Positions 9,437 through 18,765 of a DNA stretch of 64,000 bases are shown here, in pieces; position 1 is the first letter of the stretch, and each line of letters opens with the position of its first letter. Source of the DNA: Acetivibrio clariflavus DSM 19732. Lineage in GTDB: Bacteria > Bacillota > Clostridia > Acetivibrionales > Acetivibrionaceae. Both the position numbers and the translations under genes were made by a program. Location: positions 3,224,118-3,288,117 of the forward strand of contig NC_016627.1 of the NCBI RefSeq assembly GCF_000237085.1, in the 5' to 3' direction. The notes below the pieces were generated by a model. It did not search any database. It saw only the letters and a program-made list of their open reading frames with translations, and had not been told where the DNA came from.

Positions 9437-11221
9437 TTACTGCCCGCTCAGCTTTATATGAAGTTCCTCAATCTGCTTATCCTCAACCACATCCGGTGCT
9501 CCCGTCATAAGGTCTGAAGCATTCTGTACTTTCGGAAATGCTATTACGTCCCTTATACTGCTTCTTCTGGCCATAAGCATTACAAGCCTGTCAAGCCCGA
9601 AAGCCAGACCACCGTGAGGAGGTGTTCCGTATTTGAACGCCTCAAGAAGGAATCCGAATCTGTCCCATGCCTGTTCTTCAGTAAATCCTAAAAGTTTAAA
9701 CATTTTTGACTGAAGAGCCTGGTCATGTATTCTTATGCTGCCTCCGCCTATCTCTGTTCCGTTTAATACAATGTCATAAGCCTTTGCCCTTACTTTTTCC
9801 GGTTCGGTATCAAGGTACTTGATATCCTCATCCATAGGCGATGTAAACGGATGGTGCTTTGCCACATAACGTTTCTCTTCCTCATCATACTCAAGCAGCG
9901 GAAACTCAGTTACCCAAAGGAATTTGAACTGGCTCTCGTCTATAAGGTCCATCTTTCTTGCTATTTCAAGCCTAAGCTGGCCCAACGCATCGTAAACCAC
10001 CTGGTTTTTATCGGCAACAAAGCAGATTAAATCCCCGGGTTCTGCCGCAACTCTCTCAAGAATCGCTTTAATTTCTTCATCGTTAAAGAACTTGGTAATA
10101 GGAGACTTAAGTTCATTCTCTTCTACCACAATCCATGCCAATCCCTTGGCTCTATAAGTCTTTACAAACTCAACCAGACTATCTATTTCCCTTCTGCTAA
10201 AATGTCTTCCGCCGCCTTTTGCATTTATAGCCCTGACACTGCCTCCATTTTTAACGGCATCGGCAAACACTTTGAAGCCGCAGTTTTCAACCAAATCGGA
10301 AACATTTACAAGTTCCAGTCCGAATCGGATATCCGGCTTGTCGGTTCCGAATCTGTCCATTGCCTCCTGATAAGGCATTCTTATGAAAGGTGTCTCCAGC
10401 TTTATGCCCAATGCTTCCTCAAAAACCTTCACAATAAATCCTTCATTTATTTCAAGCACATCTTCCACATTTACAAAGGACATTTCAAGGTCTATCTGGG
10501 TAAATTCCGGCTGCCGGTCAGCTCTTAAGTCCTCATCTCTGAAACACTTTACTATCTGCATGTACCGGTCAAACCCCGAAACCATTAATAACTGTTTGAA
10601 AAGCTGAGGTGATTGGGGCAGTGCATAGAATTTTCCCGGATGCACCCTGCTTGGCACCAAATAGTCTCTTGCTCCTTCCGGTGTACTCTTTGTAAGCATA
10701 GGTGTTTCTATTTCCAAAAACCCGTGCTGGTCATAATAATCTCTGGCAATTTTTGCAATTTTATGCCTCAATATCAGATTTCTTTGCATATCAGGTCTTC
10801 TCAAATCGAGGTAACGGTATTTCAGCCTCAAAGCTTCATTGACATCGGTGTCTTCCTCAATATAAAAGGGTGGTGTTTCGGAAGTGCTCAATATACGGAG
10901 CTCCTTTGCAATAATTTCAATCTCTCCGGTGAGCAGTTTAGGGTTGATTGTTTCGGGATCTCTTTTTACAACTTCTCCCGTAACGGCTAAAACATATTCA
11001 TTTCTAATGCTCTCAGCCTTCTTAAATACTTCACTGTCTATTTCATTATTAAACACCAACTGAACTATCCCGCTTCTATCTCTCAAGTCAACAAATATAA
11101 GCCCGCCAAGGTCTCTTCTCTTTTGAGTCCATCCCATAACAGTAACCTGTTGGCCTACATTTGAAACATTTATTTCCGCACATCTATGTGTCCTTTTCAT
11201 CCCGAAAATCGATTCACCCAT
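9437..11221 (-). CDS. aspS: Aspartate--tRNA ligase
   Basis: This class II synthetase charges tRNA-Asp with aspartate. The 594-residue protein has the N-terminal OB anticodon-binding fold (VTVMGWTQKRRDLGGLIFVDLRD), motif 2 (FRDEDLRADRQPEFTQID), a bacterial-type GAD insertion, and motif 3 (GGLAFGLDRLVMLM). The start chosen is the ATG at 11221, seven bases after GGAGG; the longer frame beginning at 11254 would include the ribosome site. It lies 34 bases after hisS and shares its T-box-controlled transcript. Whether it is discriminating or also makes Asp-tRNA-Asn cannot be read from the sequence with certainty. Confidence 0.97.
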   Translation of the reverse strand: MGESIFGMKRTHRCAEINVSNVGQQVTVMGWTQKRRDLGGLIFVDLRDRSGIVQLVFNNEIDSEVFKKAESIRNEYVLAVTGEVVKRDPETINPKLLTGEIEIIAKELRILSTSETPPFYIEEDTDVNEALRLKYRYLDLRRPDMQRNLILRHKIAKIARDYYDQHGFLEIETPMLTKSTPEGARDYLVPSRVHPGKFYALPQSPQLFKQLLMVSGFDRYMQIVKCFRDEDLRADRQPEFTQIDLEMSFVNVEDVLEINEGFIVKVFEEALGIKLETPFIRMPYQEAMDRFGTDKPDIRFGLELVNVSDLVENCGFKVFADAVKNGGSVRAINAKGGGRHFSRREIDSLVEFVKTYRAKGLAWIVVEENELKSPITKFFNDEEIKAILERVAAEPGDLICFVADKNQVVYDALGQLRLEIARKMDLIDESQFKFLWVTEFPLLEYDEEEKRYVAKHHPFTSPMDEDIKYLDTEPEKVRAKAYDIVLNGTEIGGGSIRIHDQALQSKMFKLLGFTEEQAWDRFGFLLEAFKYGTPPHGGLAFGLDRLVMLMARRSSIRDVIAFPKVQNASDLMTGAPDVVEDKQIEELHIKLSGQ

Positions 11222-11255
11222 AGTCATTCCTCCAATATATAAAATAATGAACAAT

Positions 11256-12509
11256 TTACATCTTCAAACGCTCTATAAGAGTATCCAGACTTATATCCTT
11301 AGTCTCTCCCGTGAGCATATTTTTTAAAACGGCCTTGTTGCTCTCGACTTCATTGTCACCGATAACCAGAGAATAAACCGCCCCTAGTTTGTCGGCATAT
11401 TTCATCTGGGCTTTAACACTTCTGTCCATCAAATCGGTCTCAGCACTAAATCCTTCCTGCCGTATTCTATAGACAAGTTTCTGGGCATATTTCTGCGCTT
11501 TTTCACCAATGGTGGCAATATAAACATCAACAGGATCAGGATTCGGTATTTCTATTCCCTGGCCCGCCATAACCATAAGCAGCCTTTCCAAACCTATGGC
11601 AAAACCAATTCCCGGTGTATCAGTACCACCGCACTCTTTAATCAGCCCGTCATATCTTCCGCCGCCGCACACAGTTCCCTGCGCTCCTATATTTTTCGAC
11701 ACAAACTCAAACACTGTCTTGGTATAATAGTCGAGGCCTCTGACTATAGTTTTGTCAATGTTATATTTGATACCGAGATTTTCAAGTCCCTCTTTCAAAC
11801 CTTCAAAATGCTCTTTGCACTCTTCACACAAATTATCGAGAAGTGCCGGTGCGTCCTTTGTATATACCTTGCATTTTTCCTCCTTGCAGTCGATGATCCT
11901 TAAAGGATTTCGTTCATACCTGCTTTTGCAGGTACCGCACAAATTGTCCAGATGAGGCTTAAAATACTCCAACAGCTTTTTGTTGTACTCACCCCTGCAA
12001 TTCGGACACCCTATACTGTTTATATTAAGTTCCACGTCTTTTATGCCCAACTTGTCTAAAAACATGCTCACCATGCTTATAATTTCAACGTCAACCAAAG
12101 GCCCCTTCGAACCGAAGCATTCCACACCAAACTGGTGAAATTCCCTGTATCTTCCCTTTTGCACATTTTCTTGCCTGTAAGCGGTAATATTGTAATACAG
12201 CTTAACAGGCATTGGCCAGGATGCCATTCCGTTCTCAATATAGCTTCGTACAACCCCTGCCGTACCCTCAGGTCTTAAAGTTAGGCTTCTTCCGCCTTTG
12301 TCCTGAAAAGTATACATTTCCTTCTGAACAATGTCGGTAGTATCTCCCACACTTCTCGTAAAGAGTTCGGTATATTCAAAAACCGGAATGCGGATTTCCC
12401 TATAACCGAAACTTTTACACAGTTCAGAAATCTTTTTTTCTATGTACTGCCACTTGTATACTTCTGACGGCAGAATGTCCTTAGTTCCCTTTGGTGTTTG
12501 TATCAACAT
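11256..12509 (-). CDS. hisS: Histidine--tRNA ligase
   Basis: This class II synthetase charges tRNA-His. The 417-residue protein shows motif 2 (LRPEGTAGVVRSY), the histidine-specific loop RGLDYYTKTVFEF, motif 3 (GIGFAIGLERLLMV) and a C-terminal anticodon-binding domain (about residues 325-417). The insertion between motifs carries two CxxC-type pairs (CPNC and CGTC) and a CEEC, typical of clostridial HisRS with a zinc-knuckle-like insert. The ATG at 12509 follows TTGGAGGTAATT; an upstream in-frame TTG overlaps that site and is rejected. It is the first gene of the hisS-aspS operon, downstream of a T-box. Confidence 0.97.
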   Translation of the reverse strand: MLIQTPKGTKDILPSEVYKWQYIEKKISELCKSFGYREIRIPVFEYTELFTRSVGDTTDIVQKEMYTFQDKGGRSLTLRPEGTAGVVRSYIENGMASWPMPVKLYYNITAYRQENVQKGRYREFHQFGVECFGSKGPLVDVEIISMVSMFLDKLGIKDVELNINSIGCPNCRGEYNKKLLEYFKPHLDNLCGTCKSRYERNPLRIIDCKEEKCKVYTKDAPALLDNLCEECKEHFEGLKEGLENLGIKYNIDKTIVRGLDYYTKTVFEFVSKNIGAQGTVCGGGRYDGLIKECGGTDTPGIGFAIGLERLLMVMAGQGIEIPNPDPVDVYIATIGEKAQKYAQKLVYRIRQEGFSAETDLMDRSVKAQMKYADKLGAVYSLVIGDNEVESNKAVLKNMLTGETKDISLDTLIERLKM

Positions 12510-12659
12510 AATTACCTCCAAAATATTTCGATATTTTAGCCTCCGTTGGCTTAAGCATCTTTCCTCAGCCTTGAGGAGAAGATGTTTTTTAAATTGTCAT
12601 ATTGCTATAAAAGCCCTTTATTTATTATACACTTTCACAATATAATAATATAATATAAA

Positions 12660-12915
12660 AACCTCCCGCCTGACAACTTGTCAGGGACGAGAGGTATTAT
12701 TCCCGTGGTACCACCCTACTGAGCAAGAATGGATTCCTGCCCACTTAAAGTCCTTATAACGCAGGACATACGGATTAATCTAATCGTCCTAGAACTTTCA
12801 ACTAACCAACTCCAGGGTGTTCGTTCGCTCAACCGTATCCTAAGTGTACTCCCAGTCACGATACACTCTCCCTTAAGGCAGCATTGGCTACTTTTCCCCT
12901 TCATCGTTTTTAAAG
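12660..12915 (-). promoter_or_regulatory. T-box leader controlling hisS-aspS
   Basis: A T-box RNA binds uncharged tRNA and then folds into an antiterminator. The signature AGGGTGGTACCACGG lies at 12718-12704. It is followed by a terminator stem, ACCTC(...)CCTGACA with TGTCAGGCGGGAGGT, and a T run (12695-12657). Stem I features begin near 12915 (GATGAAGGGG...). The 3' side of the specifier loop appears to be GAACACCC (12822-12815), which holds both CAC (His) and AAC (Asn) in overlapping frames, so the specifier is not settled. Between the terminator and hisS there is another hairpin (12555-12584, CATCTT/AAGATG with TCCTCA/TGAGGA) of unknown purpose. Confidence 0.92.
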
Positions 12916-13040
12916 GTAAGTATAAACTTTACAAACTCCTTAAGTTAGCAATATTATATTGCGAATATAATAATGCCACGGAACGCTCCCGCACCTTAAA
13001 TATACTCCTTCACGCCTTTGTGAATGAGTTAGTAAATATA

Positions 13041-13069
13041 ATTTTAACGGTATAAAATGTAATTGTCAA
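13041..13069 (-). promoter_or_regulatory. Promoter of the hisS-aspS operon
   Basis: A consensus TTGACA (13069-13064) and TAAAAT (13046-13041) are separated by 17 bases on the minus strand. This places the transcript start near 13034, about 120 bases before stem I of the T-box. That lead-in contains a 9-base hairpin (TATTATATT/AATATAATA near 12950-12972). Confidence 0.75.
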
Positions 13070-13093
13070 GACTATTCTTTCTGAGAAAAGGCG

Positions 13094-14590
13094 TTACTCC
13101 ATGTCCTTTTTTCTTTGTATCATCTCATCAATTCTTGACACATATTCCTCAACATTTTTTACATTAAAAATCCTTTCAATCCTGTTTTCTTCAGGATAGA
13201 CCACTTTGGTTACAGCTCCCGCACCTAATGCAAAAATGGTTTGCCTCTCTTCCATTATCTGCACATTATAGATACTTTCAGTTCCCGGCATTGCATAACC
13301 TATGTTTTCGAGATTCCCCAGGATATTCTTCTGGCGGTACAAGTAATAAGGTATTAAGCCCATGCCGGTTATAATATCATAGGCAGCATCCACCATTCTT
13401 GCCACCTCTGTACCTTCGGTAAGGCTGTAATTGTTCCGTTCTTCATTAAGTCTCGATGCTCTTTTTATACTCATAGTGTGTACCGTAATATTCTCAGGAG
13501 ATAATTTTTTAACTTCCTCTAAAGTAAACAGAAAATCGTCCAGCTTTTCTCCGGGCAAGCCTGCGATAATATCCATGTTGATATTGTCAAACTTAAACTT
13601 CCTTGCCAGTTTAAAAGCTTCAATAATGTCATCAGAGGTATGACTTCTCCCAATTCTCAAAAGGGTTTCATCCTTCATGGTCTGCGGATTGATACTGATT
13701 CTGTTCACCTTGCTTTTAGCAATGGTTTCAAGCTTCTCCACTGTTATGGAATCGGGCCTTCCTGCCTCCAAAGTATACTCCTGGACAAAATCGAAACAGA
13801 AATTTTTCTCAATCTCCTCCAAAAGCTTTCCCAAATACTGGACATCAATTGAAGTAGGCGTTCCCCCTCCAATATAAATGCTTTGTATTTTTAAATCCCT
13901 GTCCCTCAGCATTTCCCCAACACTTCTTATCTCCCTGGTTAACGCCGCAATGTAGCTTTCCACCATTTTCTCATATTTCTTTATGGGATTGGAAGTAAAA
14001 GAACAATACAAACAGCGGGTGGGACAAAAGGGTATGCCAATATACAGACTTACCATATTCGGCCCGGTATTATCCAAAATAGCCTTTTCCGACAGTGCAA
14101 CATCGTAAACTAAGGAAGCTTTTTTTGACGATAAATAATAATAGTTTTTAAGCTGTTCCATAATCTGCTCTTTGCCGAAATTTTTATCCAGCATCTCATG
14201 CACTATCTTGGCAGGCCTTATTCCGGTAAGCATTCCCCAGGGCATTTCTTCTTTGGTATATTGAACCAAAGCTTTATAAAGCTGCCGTTTTATCTCCCAT
14301 TTTAAAACCTTTTCGGCTTCACGGCTTTCCTTAGACTCTTTCACAATTTCGGTTACATCAAGGGAAAAACTGCTTACCTCTCCTTTAGAATCCCTAATGC
14401 TTGTACTGAGCTCAAAAACAATTTTGCCGTCAATTTCTCTTCTTTCAATGGCATTCTTAATAAAAATTCCATCCCGGAAGTTTATGTCATCCTCCTGAAC
14501 CGGCAAAATAGTTTCATCTCTGAAAAACAGCTTTAATATATCGTCAATTCCATATTGATAATCATGTCCTTCTATTTTTAAATAAATCAC
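13094..14590 (-). CDS. hemZ: Oxygen-independent coproporphyrinogen dehydrogenase-like radical SAM protein HemZ
   Basis: HemZ-type enzymes are radical SAM proteins related to HemN, which convert coproporphyrinogen III to protoporphyrinogen IX without oxygen. The 498-residue protein carries the cluster motif CPTRCLYC near residue 190, GGGTPTS near 245 and a HemN-like second half. The N-terminal 180 residues are the extra domain that sets HemZ apart from HemN. Translation starts at a GTG with GGAG eight bases upstream. It is last in the recJ-apt-relA-dtd-hydrolase chain, 18 bases after the hydrolase. Family members are sometimes mis-assigned, so the exact reaction is not certain. Confidence 0.88.
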   Translation of the reverse strand: MIYLKIEGHDYQYGIDDILKLFFRDETILPVQEDDINFRDGIFIKNAIERREIDGKIVFELSTSIRDSKGEVSSFSLDVTEIVKESKESREAEKVLKWEIKRQLYKALVQYTKEEMPWGMLTGIRPAKIVHEMLDKNFGKEQIMEQLKNYYYLSSKKASLVYDVALSEKAILDNTGPNMVSLYIGIPFCPTRCLYCSFTSNPIKKYEKMVESYIAALTREIRSVGEMLRDRDLKIQSIYIGGGTPTSIDVQYLGKLLEEIEKNFCFDFVQEYTLEAGRPDSITVEKLETIAKSKVNRISINPQTMKDETLLRIGRSHTSDDIIEAFKLARKFKFDNINMDIIAGLPGEKLDDFLFTLEEVKKLSPENITVHTMSIKRASRLNEERNNYSLTEGTEVARMVDAAYDIITGMGLIPYYLYRQKNILGNLENIGYAMPGTESIYNVQIMEERQTIFALGAGAVTKVVYPEENRIERIFNVKNVEEYVSRIDEMIQRKKDME

Positions 14591-14608
14591 TTACCTGTCT
14601 CCATCCCA

Positions 14609-15238
14609 TTATTTTTTCAGCAAATATTTCACATAGGGATTGCTAAACCTTTCAAAGCCAATAGTCGTGGAATCGCCATGCCCCGGATATACTAAGGTAT
14701 TGTCATCAAGCTTCAAAACCTTTTCTCTGAATGAGTTATCCAAATCCTCCTGATTTCCTCCAAGAAGGTCAGTACGACCACAGCTTAACCGGAACAAAGT
14801 ATCACCACTGAACAGTTTATTTTCAATCTTAAGACATATACTTCCCATAGTGTGCCCCGGTGTATGAATTACTTCAAACTTAAAGTTTGCCACTGTAATT
14901 GTGTCTTTGTCTTCCACCGTTTCGTCGGCTAATTCAAAGGACACCGGATCTCCGAAAAACTCGGTTCCGTTCCACTCAGGTTTTGGCAGCATTTCATTGT
15001 CATCCTTATGTATCAATATCTTTGCACCGGTTTCCTCTTTGAGCTTAGAAGCATAATAAACATGGTCAAAATGTCCATGGGTAAGAATTATATATTTAAT
15101 GCTGATATTATTCTCATTAATAAACTTTATAATGGGTTCATAGGGAACTCCTGCGTCTATAACGATACCTTCGCCGCCTTCCCAAACAACATAACAGTTC
15201 GAGTCAAAAATTCCTTTGTCAAAGCACTTTACATCCAT
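14609..15238 (-). CDS. Metallo-beta-lactamase-fold hydrolase (glyoxalase II-like)
   Basis: The 209-residue protein has the MBL zinc-binding signature THGHFDH near residue 55, HTPGHTMGSICL near 128, the bridging Asp in SGDTLF, and a final PGHGDSTT His. This small cytoplasmic form is similar to glyoxalase II and often sits next to dtd and relA in Firmicutes; its substrate is not established. The ATG at 15238 follows GGAGAGAGTGGAA; a GTG two codons upstream overlaps the ribosome site. It is followed closely by hemZ. Confidence 0.88.
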   Translation of the reverse strand: MDVKCFDKGIFDSNCYVVWEGGEGIVIDAGVPYEPIIKFINENNISIKYIILTHGHFDHVYYASKLKEETGAKILIHKDDNEMLPKPEWNGTEFFGDPVSFELADETVEDKDTITVANFKFEVIHTPGHTMGSICLKIENKLFSGDTLFRLSCGRTDLLGGNQEDLDNSFREKVLKLDDNTLVYPGHGDSTTIGFERFSNPYVKYLLKK

Positions 15239-15323
15239 TTCCACTCTCTCCTTAAAGCTGAAAATTTAAAATTACCCTTATATTTTTAAATATCAATCCG
15301 TTAATTTATACTGATTAAAAAAT

Positions 15324-15773
15324 TTAAAACTCTTTTTTGCTGTCAATTAACAGCGTGACAGGACCGTCATTTTGTATTTCCACCATCATCATTGCCTGGA
15401 ATTTTCCCGTCTGCACCTTTATATCATACTTTTTCAAATAATCCAAAAATTTATTGTATATGGCCTCGGCAGCTTCGGGCCTTGCTGCCTTGTCAAAGCT
15501 TGGCCTTTTTCCCTTTCTGCAGTCGCCGTATAATGTAAACTGCGATACTACCAAAAGTTCTCCTTTTACATCCAACAGGGATAAATTCATTTTATTGTTA
15601 CTGTCCTCAAAAATCCTTAAATTTACTATCTTATCGGCCACATATTCAATATCCTTGTCGGTGTCATCCTGGCCTATTCCCAACAACACATTTAAACCTT
15701 TTTGAATTTCTCCTACCACATTTCCGTCAACAGTCACCTTAGAACCGGTAACCCGCTGAACAACTGCACGCAT
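15324..15773 (-). CDS. dtd: D-aminoacyl-tRNA deacylase
   Basis: Dtd removes wrongly attached D-amino acids (and glycine from tRNA-Ala), protecting translation. The 149-residue protein has the family's [17 protein letters not shown] motif near residue 78 and the closing GPVTLLID. The start is the ATG at 15773 (MRAVVQRV, the conserved N-terminus) after AAGGAGAGG; a longer upstream frame has no support. It lies 70 bases after relA and 85 bases before the MBL hydrolase. Confidence 0.95.
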   Translation of the reverse strand: MRAVVQRVTGSKVTVDGNVVGEIQKGLNVLLGIGQDDTDKDIEYVADKIVNLRIFEDSNNKMNLSLLDVKGELLVVSQFTLYGDCRKGKRPSFDKAARPEAAEAIYNKFLDYLKKYDIKVQTGKFQAMMMVEIQNDGPVTLLIDSKKEF

Positions 15774-15844
15774 CTTACAATACCTCTCCTTATGCTGTTC
15801 TATTAAAAAAAGTTTGTTTAACAAACTTTTTTAAACATATCCCG

Positions 15845-18022
15845 TTATTGCTTGTTTCTTGTAACTTCAAATACTCCTTCCACTCTCCTGATTTTTTTGA
15901 TAATCTTCTCAAGCTGCTCGGTATTTGTTATCTCTATTGTAAGGTTCATCACTGCCACCTGGTCTTTTGTAGTTCTTGCGTTTATAGCTTTAAGAGGAAT
16001 TTTTGCCTCACCTATAACATTTGTTATATCCATAAGCAAAGCAGTTCTGTCGTTGGCAAGCACCGTTATCTCTGCGTGGTAAGCTACATTATTTGCAGTA
16101 TACCATTCAACCTCTATAAGTCTTGTATCTCCGTCTATAGTATTTGTTACATTGGGACAATCCTTCCTGTGAACCGAAACTCCTCTTCCACGGGTTATAT
16201 AACCGATTATTTCGTCACCGGGAACAGGATTACAGCATCTTGATATTCTCACAAGACAGTTTTCAATCCCTTTAACAATAACTCCATTTTCAGGAATAGT
16301 CCTTCTTTTATGTTTAAGTTTTTGCTGAGAAGCATCTTCGGTTACCTGTTGTGCAAGTTCCTCGGCTTTCAGAGTTTTCCTGTACTCTTCCTTAAGCCTG
16401 GATATAATTTTATTTGGAGTCATTGCACCGAAACCAATCGCTGCATATAGATCATCCATGGAGCTGAAAGTATATTTCTTAAGCAGAATATCAACCCATT
16501 CTGGTTTAAATAACTGAGCAAAGGTAAGAGATTGCTTTTTGAGTTCCTTTTCAAGCATTTCCTTACCTCTGATTATGTTTTCCTCTCTCTTTTCCTTCTT
16601 AAACCATTGATTAATCTTATTTCTGGCCTGGGATGTCTTTACTATCTTCAGCCAGTCACGGCTTGGTCCGTGAACATTTGAAGAAGTCAGAATCTCAACT
16701 ATATCTCCGTTTTTCAGTTCATACTCAATGGGAACAATTTTACCGTTTACCTTTGCCCCAACCATCTTGTTACCGATGGCACTGTGTATCAGATAGGCAA
16801 AATCTATGGGCGTGGAACCGGCAGCAAGACTGACTACATCCCCTTTGGGAGTGAAAACGAAAACTTCGTCGGTGAACAAGTCAATCTTCAATGTTTCCAT
16901 AAATTCATTGGGGTCACGGGTATCGGTCTGCCAATCCAAAAGCTGCCTTAACCATGCCAATTTGTTCTCATATCCGCCGCCGCTTTTACCTTCTTTATAT
17001 TTCCAATGGGCTGCGATTCCCACTTCTGCTACTCTGTGCATTTCCCAGGTCCTGATCTGAATTTCAAAGGGAACACCGTCAGGCCCTATAACCGTAGTGT
17101 GCAGTGACTGATACATATTGGGCTTGGGCATGGCAATGTAATCCTTGAACCTTCCCGGCATAGGCTTAAATATCTCATGTACAAGCCCTAATACAGCATA
17201 ACAGTCCTTTACGGTATCCACTATAACTCTGAAGGCAAACAAATCGTATATCTGGTCCAAAGTCTTGTTCTGCTGCTGCATTTTTCTGTAAATGCTGTAG
17301 AAATGCTTTGGCCTTCCGTCCAAACGCACCTGTATACCCAACTCCGAAATTTTTTCCTTGAGCGTTGCAAGGATTTTTTCAATATACGCTTCTCTTTCCC
17401 TTCTCTTATTTGCGATTTTATCTACAAGGTCATAATACCCTTTAGGATCCAGATACCTGAGACTCAAATCCTCCAGTTCCCATTTTATTTTCGATATTCC
17501 AAGCCGGTGTGCAATGGGAGCATATATCTCCAAAGTCTCCTTTGCTTTTTCAATCTGCTTTTCCGGAGACATATATTTAAGGGTTCTCATATTATGAAGC
17601 CTGTCAGCCAGCTTAATGAGAATTACCCTGATATCCTTGGACATGGCAAGGAACATTTTTCTTAAGTTCTCCGCCTGCTGTTCCTCTTTTGTGGTATAGG
17701 GAATCTTACCAAGCTTGGTTACACCGTCTACAAGCAATGCCACTTCTTCTCCGAACTTCTCTTTGAGCTGTTCGTAAGTATAAGTAGTATCCTCAATTGT
17801 GTCATGTAAAATACCAGCAACAATAGCAGTACAGTCAAGTTCCAGTTCAGCCAGAATATTTGCAACCTCCATGGGATGCATGATAAAAGGCTCCCCTGAA
17901 ACTCGCTGCTGACCGTTGTGAGCTTCCTTTGACACCTGATAAGCTTTTTCCAGCAATTCAAAATCGCAATTGCTGTTGTATTTACTTATTTTTTTTATAA
18001 GACGGCTGTAACCATCATCCAT
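15845..18022 (-). CDS. relA: Bifunctional (p)ppGpp synthetase/hydrolase, RelA/SpoT family
   Basis: This enzyme makes and degrades the alarmones pppGpp/ppGpp during the stringent response. The 725-residue protein has the HD hydrolase domain (ILHDTIEDT near residue 75, RLHNMRTL near 140), the synthetase domain (YSIYRKMQ near 245; RFKDYIAMPKPN near 295), a TGS domain (VFTPKGDV near 390), and a C-terminal ACT domain. The RFKD charge pattern fits a bifunctional Rel. The start is the ATG at 18022 with GGGGGAA seven bases upstream. Its place between apt and dtd is the conserved Firmicutes order. Confidence 0.96.
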   Translation of the reverse strand: MDDGYSRLIKKISKYNSNCDFELLEKAYQVSKEAHNGQQRVSGEPFIMHPMEVANILAELELDCTAIVAGILHDTIEDTTYTYEQLKEKFGEEVALLVDGVTKLGKIPYTTKEEQQAENLRKMFLAMSKDIRVILIKLADRLHNMRTLKYMSPEKQIEKAKETLEIYAPIAHRLGISKIKWELEDLSLRYLDPKGYYDLVDKIANKRREREAYIEKILATLKEKISELGIQVRLDGRPKHFYSIYRKMQQQNKTLDQIYDLFAFRVIVDTVKDCYAVLGLVHEIFKPMPGRFKDYIAMPKPNMYQSLHTTVIGPDGVPFEIQIRTWEMHRVAEVGIAAHWKYKEGKSGGGYENKLAWLRQLLDWQTDTRDPNEFMETLKIDLFTDEVFVFTPKGDVVSLAAGSTPIDFAYLIHSAIGNKMVGAKVNGKIVPIEYELKNGDIVEILTSSNVHGPSRDWLKIVKTSQARNKINQWFKKEKREENIIRGKEMLEKELKKQSLTFAQLFKPEWVDILLKKYTFSSMDDLYAAIGFGAMTPNKIISRLKEEYRKTLKAEELAQQVTEDASQQKLKHKRRTIPENGVIVKGIENCLVRISRCCNPVPGDEIIGYITRGRGVSVHRKDCPNVTNTIDGDTRLIEVEWYTANNVAYHAEITVLANDRTALLMDITNVIGEAKIPLKAINARTTKDQVAVMNLTIEITNTEQLEKIIKKIRRVEGVFEVTRNKQ

Positions 18023-18139
18023 TAACAATTCCCCCAAAACCAAAACATTCGGAATATCAAAAACAAATCTTCAGCCTTCATTAGCTTAAGACTTCATTTC
18101 CAAAAATAATTTTCTCATTAACAACAAGTCAATTTATAA

Positions 18140-18655
18140 TTAGTATTGCACAATAGACTTAACTTCGTATCCTTTTAATTTTTCTCTGCCGTTTAGGAAG
18201 GAAAGCTCAATAAAATACACAATCCCCACTACTTCTCCACCAAGCTGCTCTACCAGCTTGATATTGGATTGTGTAGTGCCCCCTGTGGCAAGAAGGTCAT
18301 CCACTATGACCACTTTATCTCCCTTTTTTATAGCATCAATATGCATTTCCAATGTATCTGTGCCATATTCCAGTTCATATTCCACACCTATGGTTTTATA
18401 CGGAAGCTTTCCTTTCTTCCTTATCGGTGCAAAACCTTTTCCCAAGGTATAGGCTATTGGCGTTCCAAATATAAAGCCTCTTGATTCAGGTCCGACGATC
18501 ATATCAAAATCTCCAAAGCTTTTTACTTCTTGCGTCATCTGATCTATGCACTGCTTTAATGCCTCGGCATCCTGCAGCACAGTGGTAATGTCAATAAAAT
18601 TTATACCTTCTTTCGGAAAATCAGGCACCTCTCTAAGCTTTGATTTTAAATCCAT
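18140..18655 (-). CDS. apt: Adenine phosphoribosyltransferase
   Basis: Apt salvages adenine by joining it to PRPP to make AMP. The 171-residue protein has the PRPP-binding loop VIVDDLLATGGT near residue 118 and the conserved PESRGFIFG near 64. The ATG follows GGAGGAGAAATT. It lies between recJ and relA on the same strand, the classic arrangement that links purine salvage to alarmone metabolism. Confidence 0.97.
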   Translation of the reverse strand: MDLKSKLREVPDFPKEGINFIDITTVLQDAEALKQCIDQMTQEVKSFGDFDMIVGPESRGFIFGTPIAYTLGKGFAPIRKKGKLPYKTIGVEYELEYGTDTLEMHIDAIKKGDKVVIVDDLLATGGTTQSNIKLVEQLGGEVVGIVYFIELSFLNGREKLKGYEVKSIVQY

Positions 18656-18765
18656 AATTTCTCCTCCTGTTTTTATTGTCAGGGGTTTTTAGGGATTTTA
18701 AACCATTCATATACCCTTTCCCCTTAACTTCTTTTGTCTAAAGCACTTTTATCCCATAAATTATT

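Noticed and set aside
12729-13055. Plus-strand 108-residue frame over the T-box region
   Set aside because: The whole stretch is explained by the T-box leader and promoter on the minus strand.
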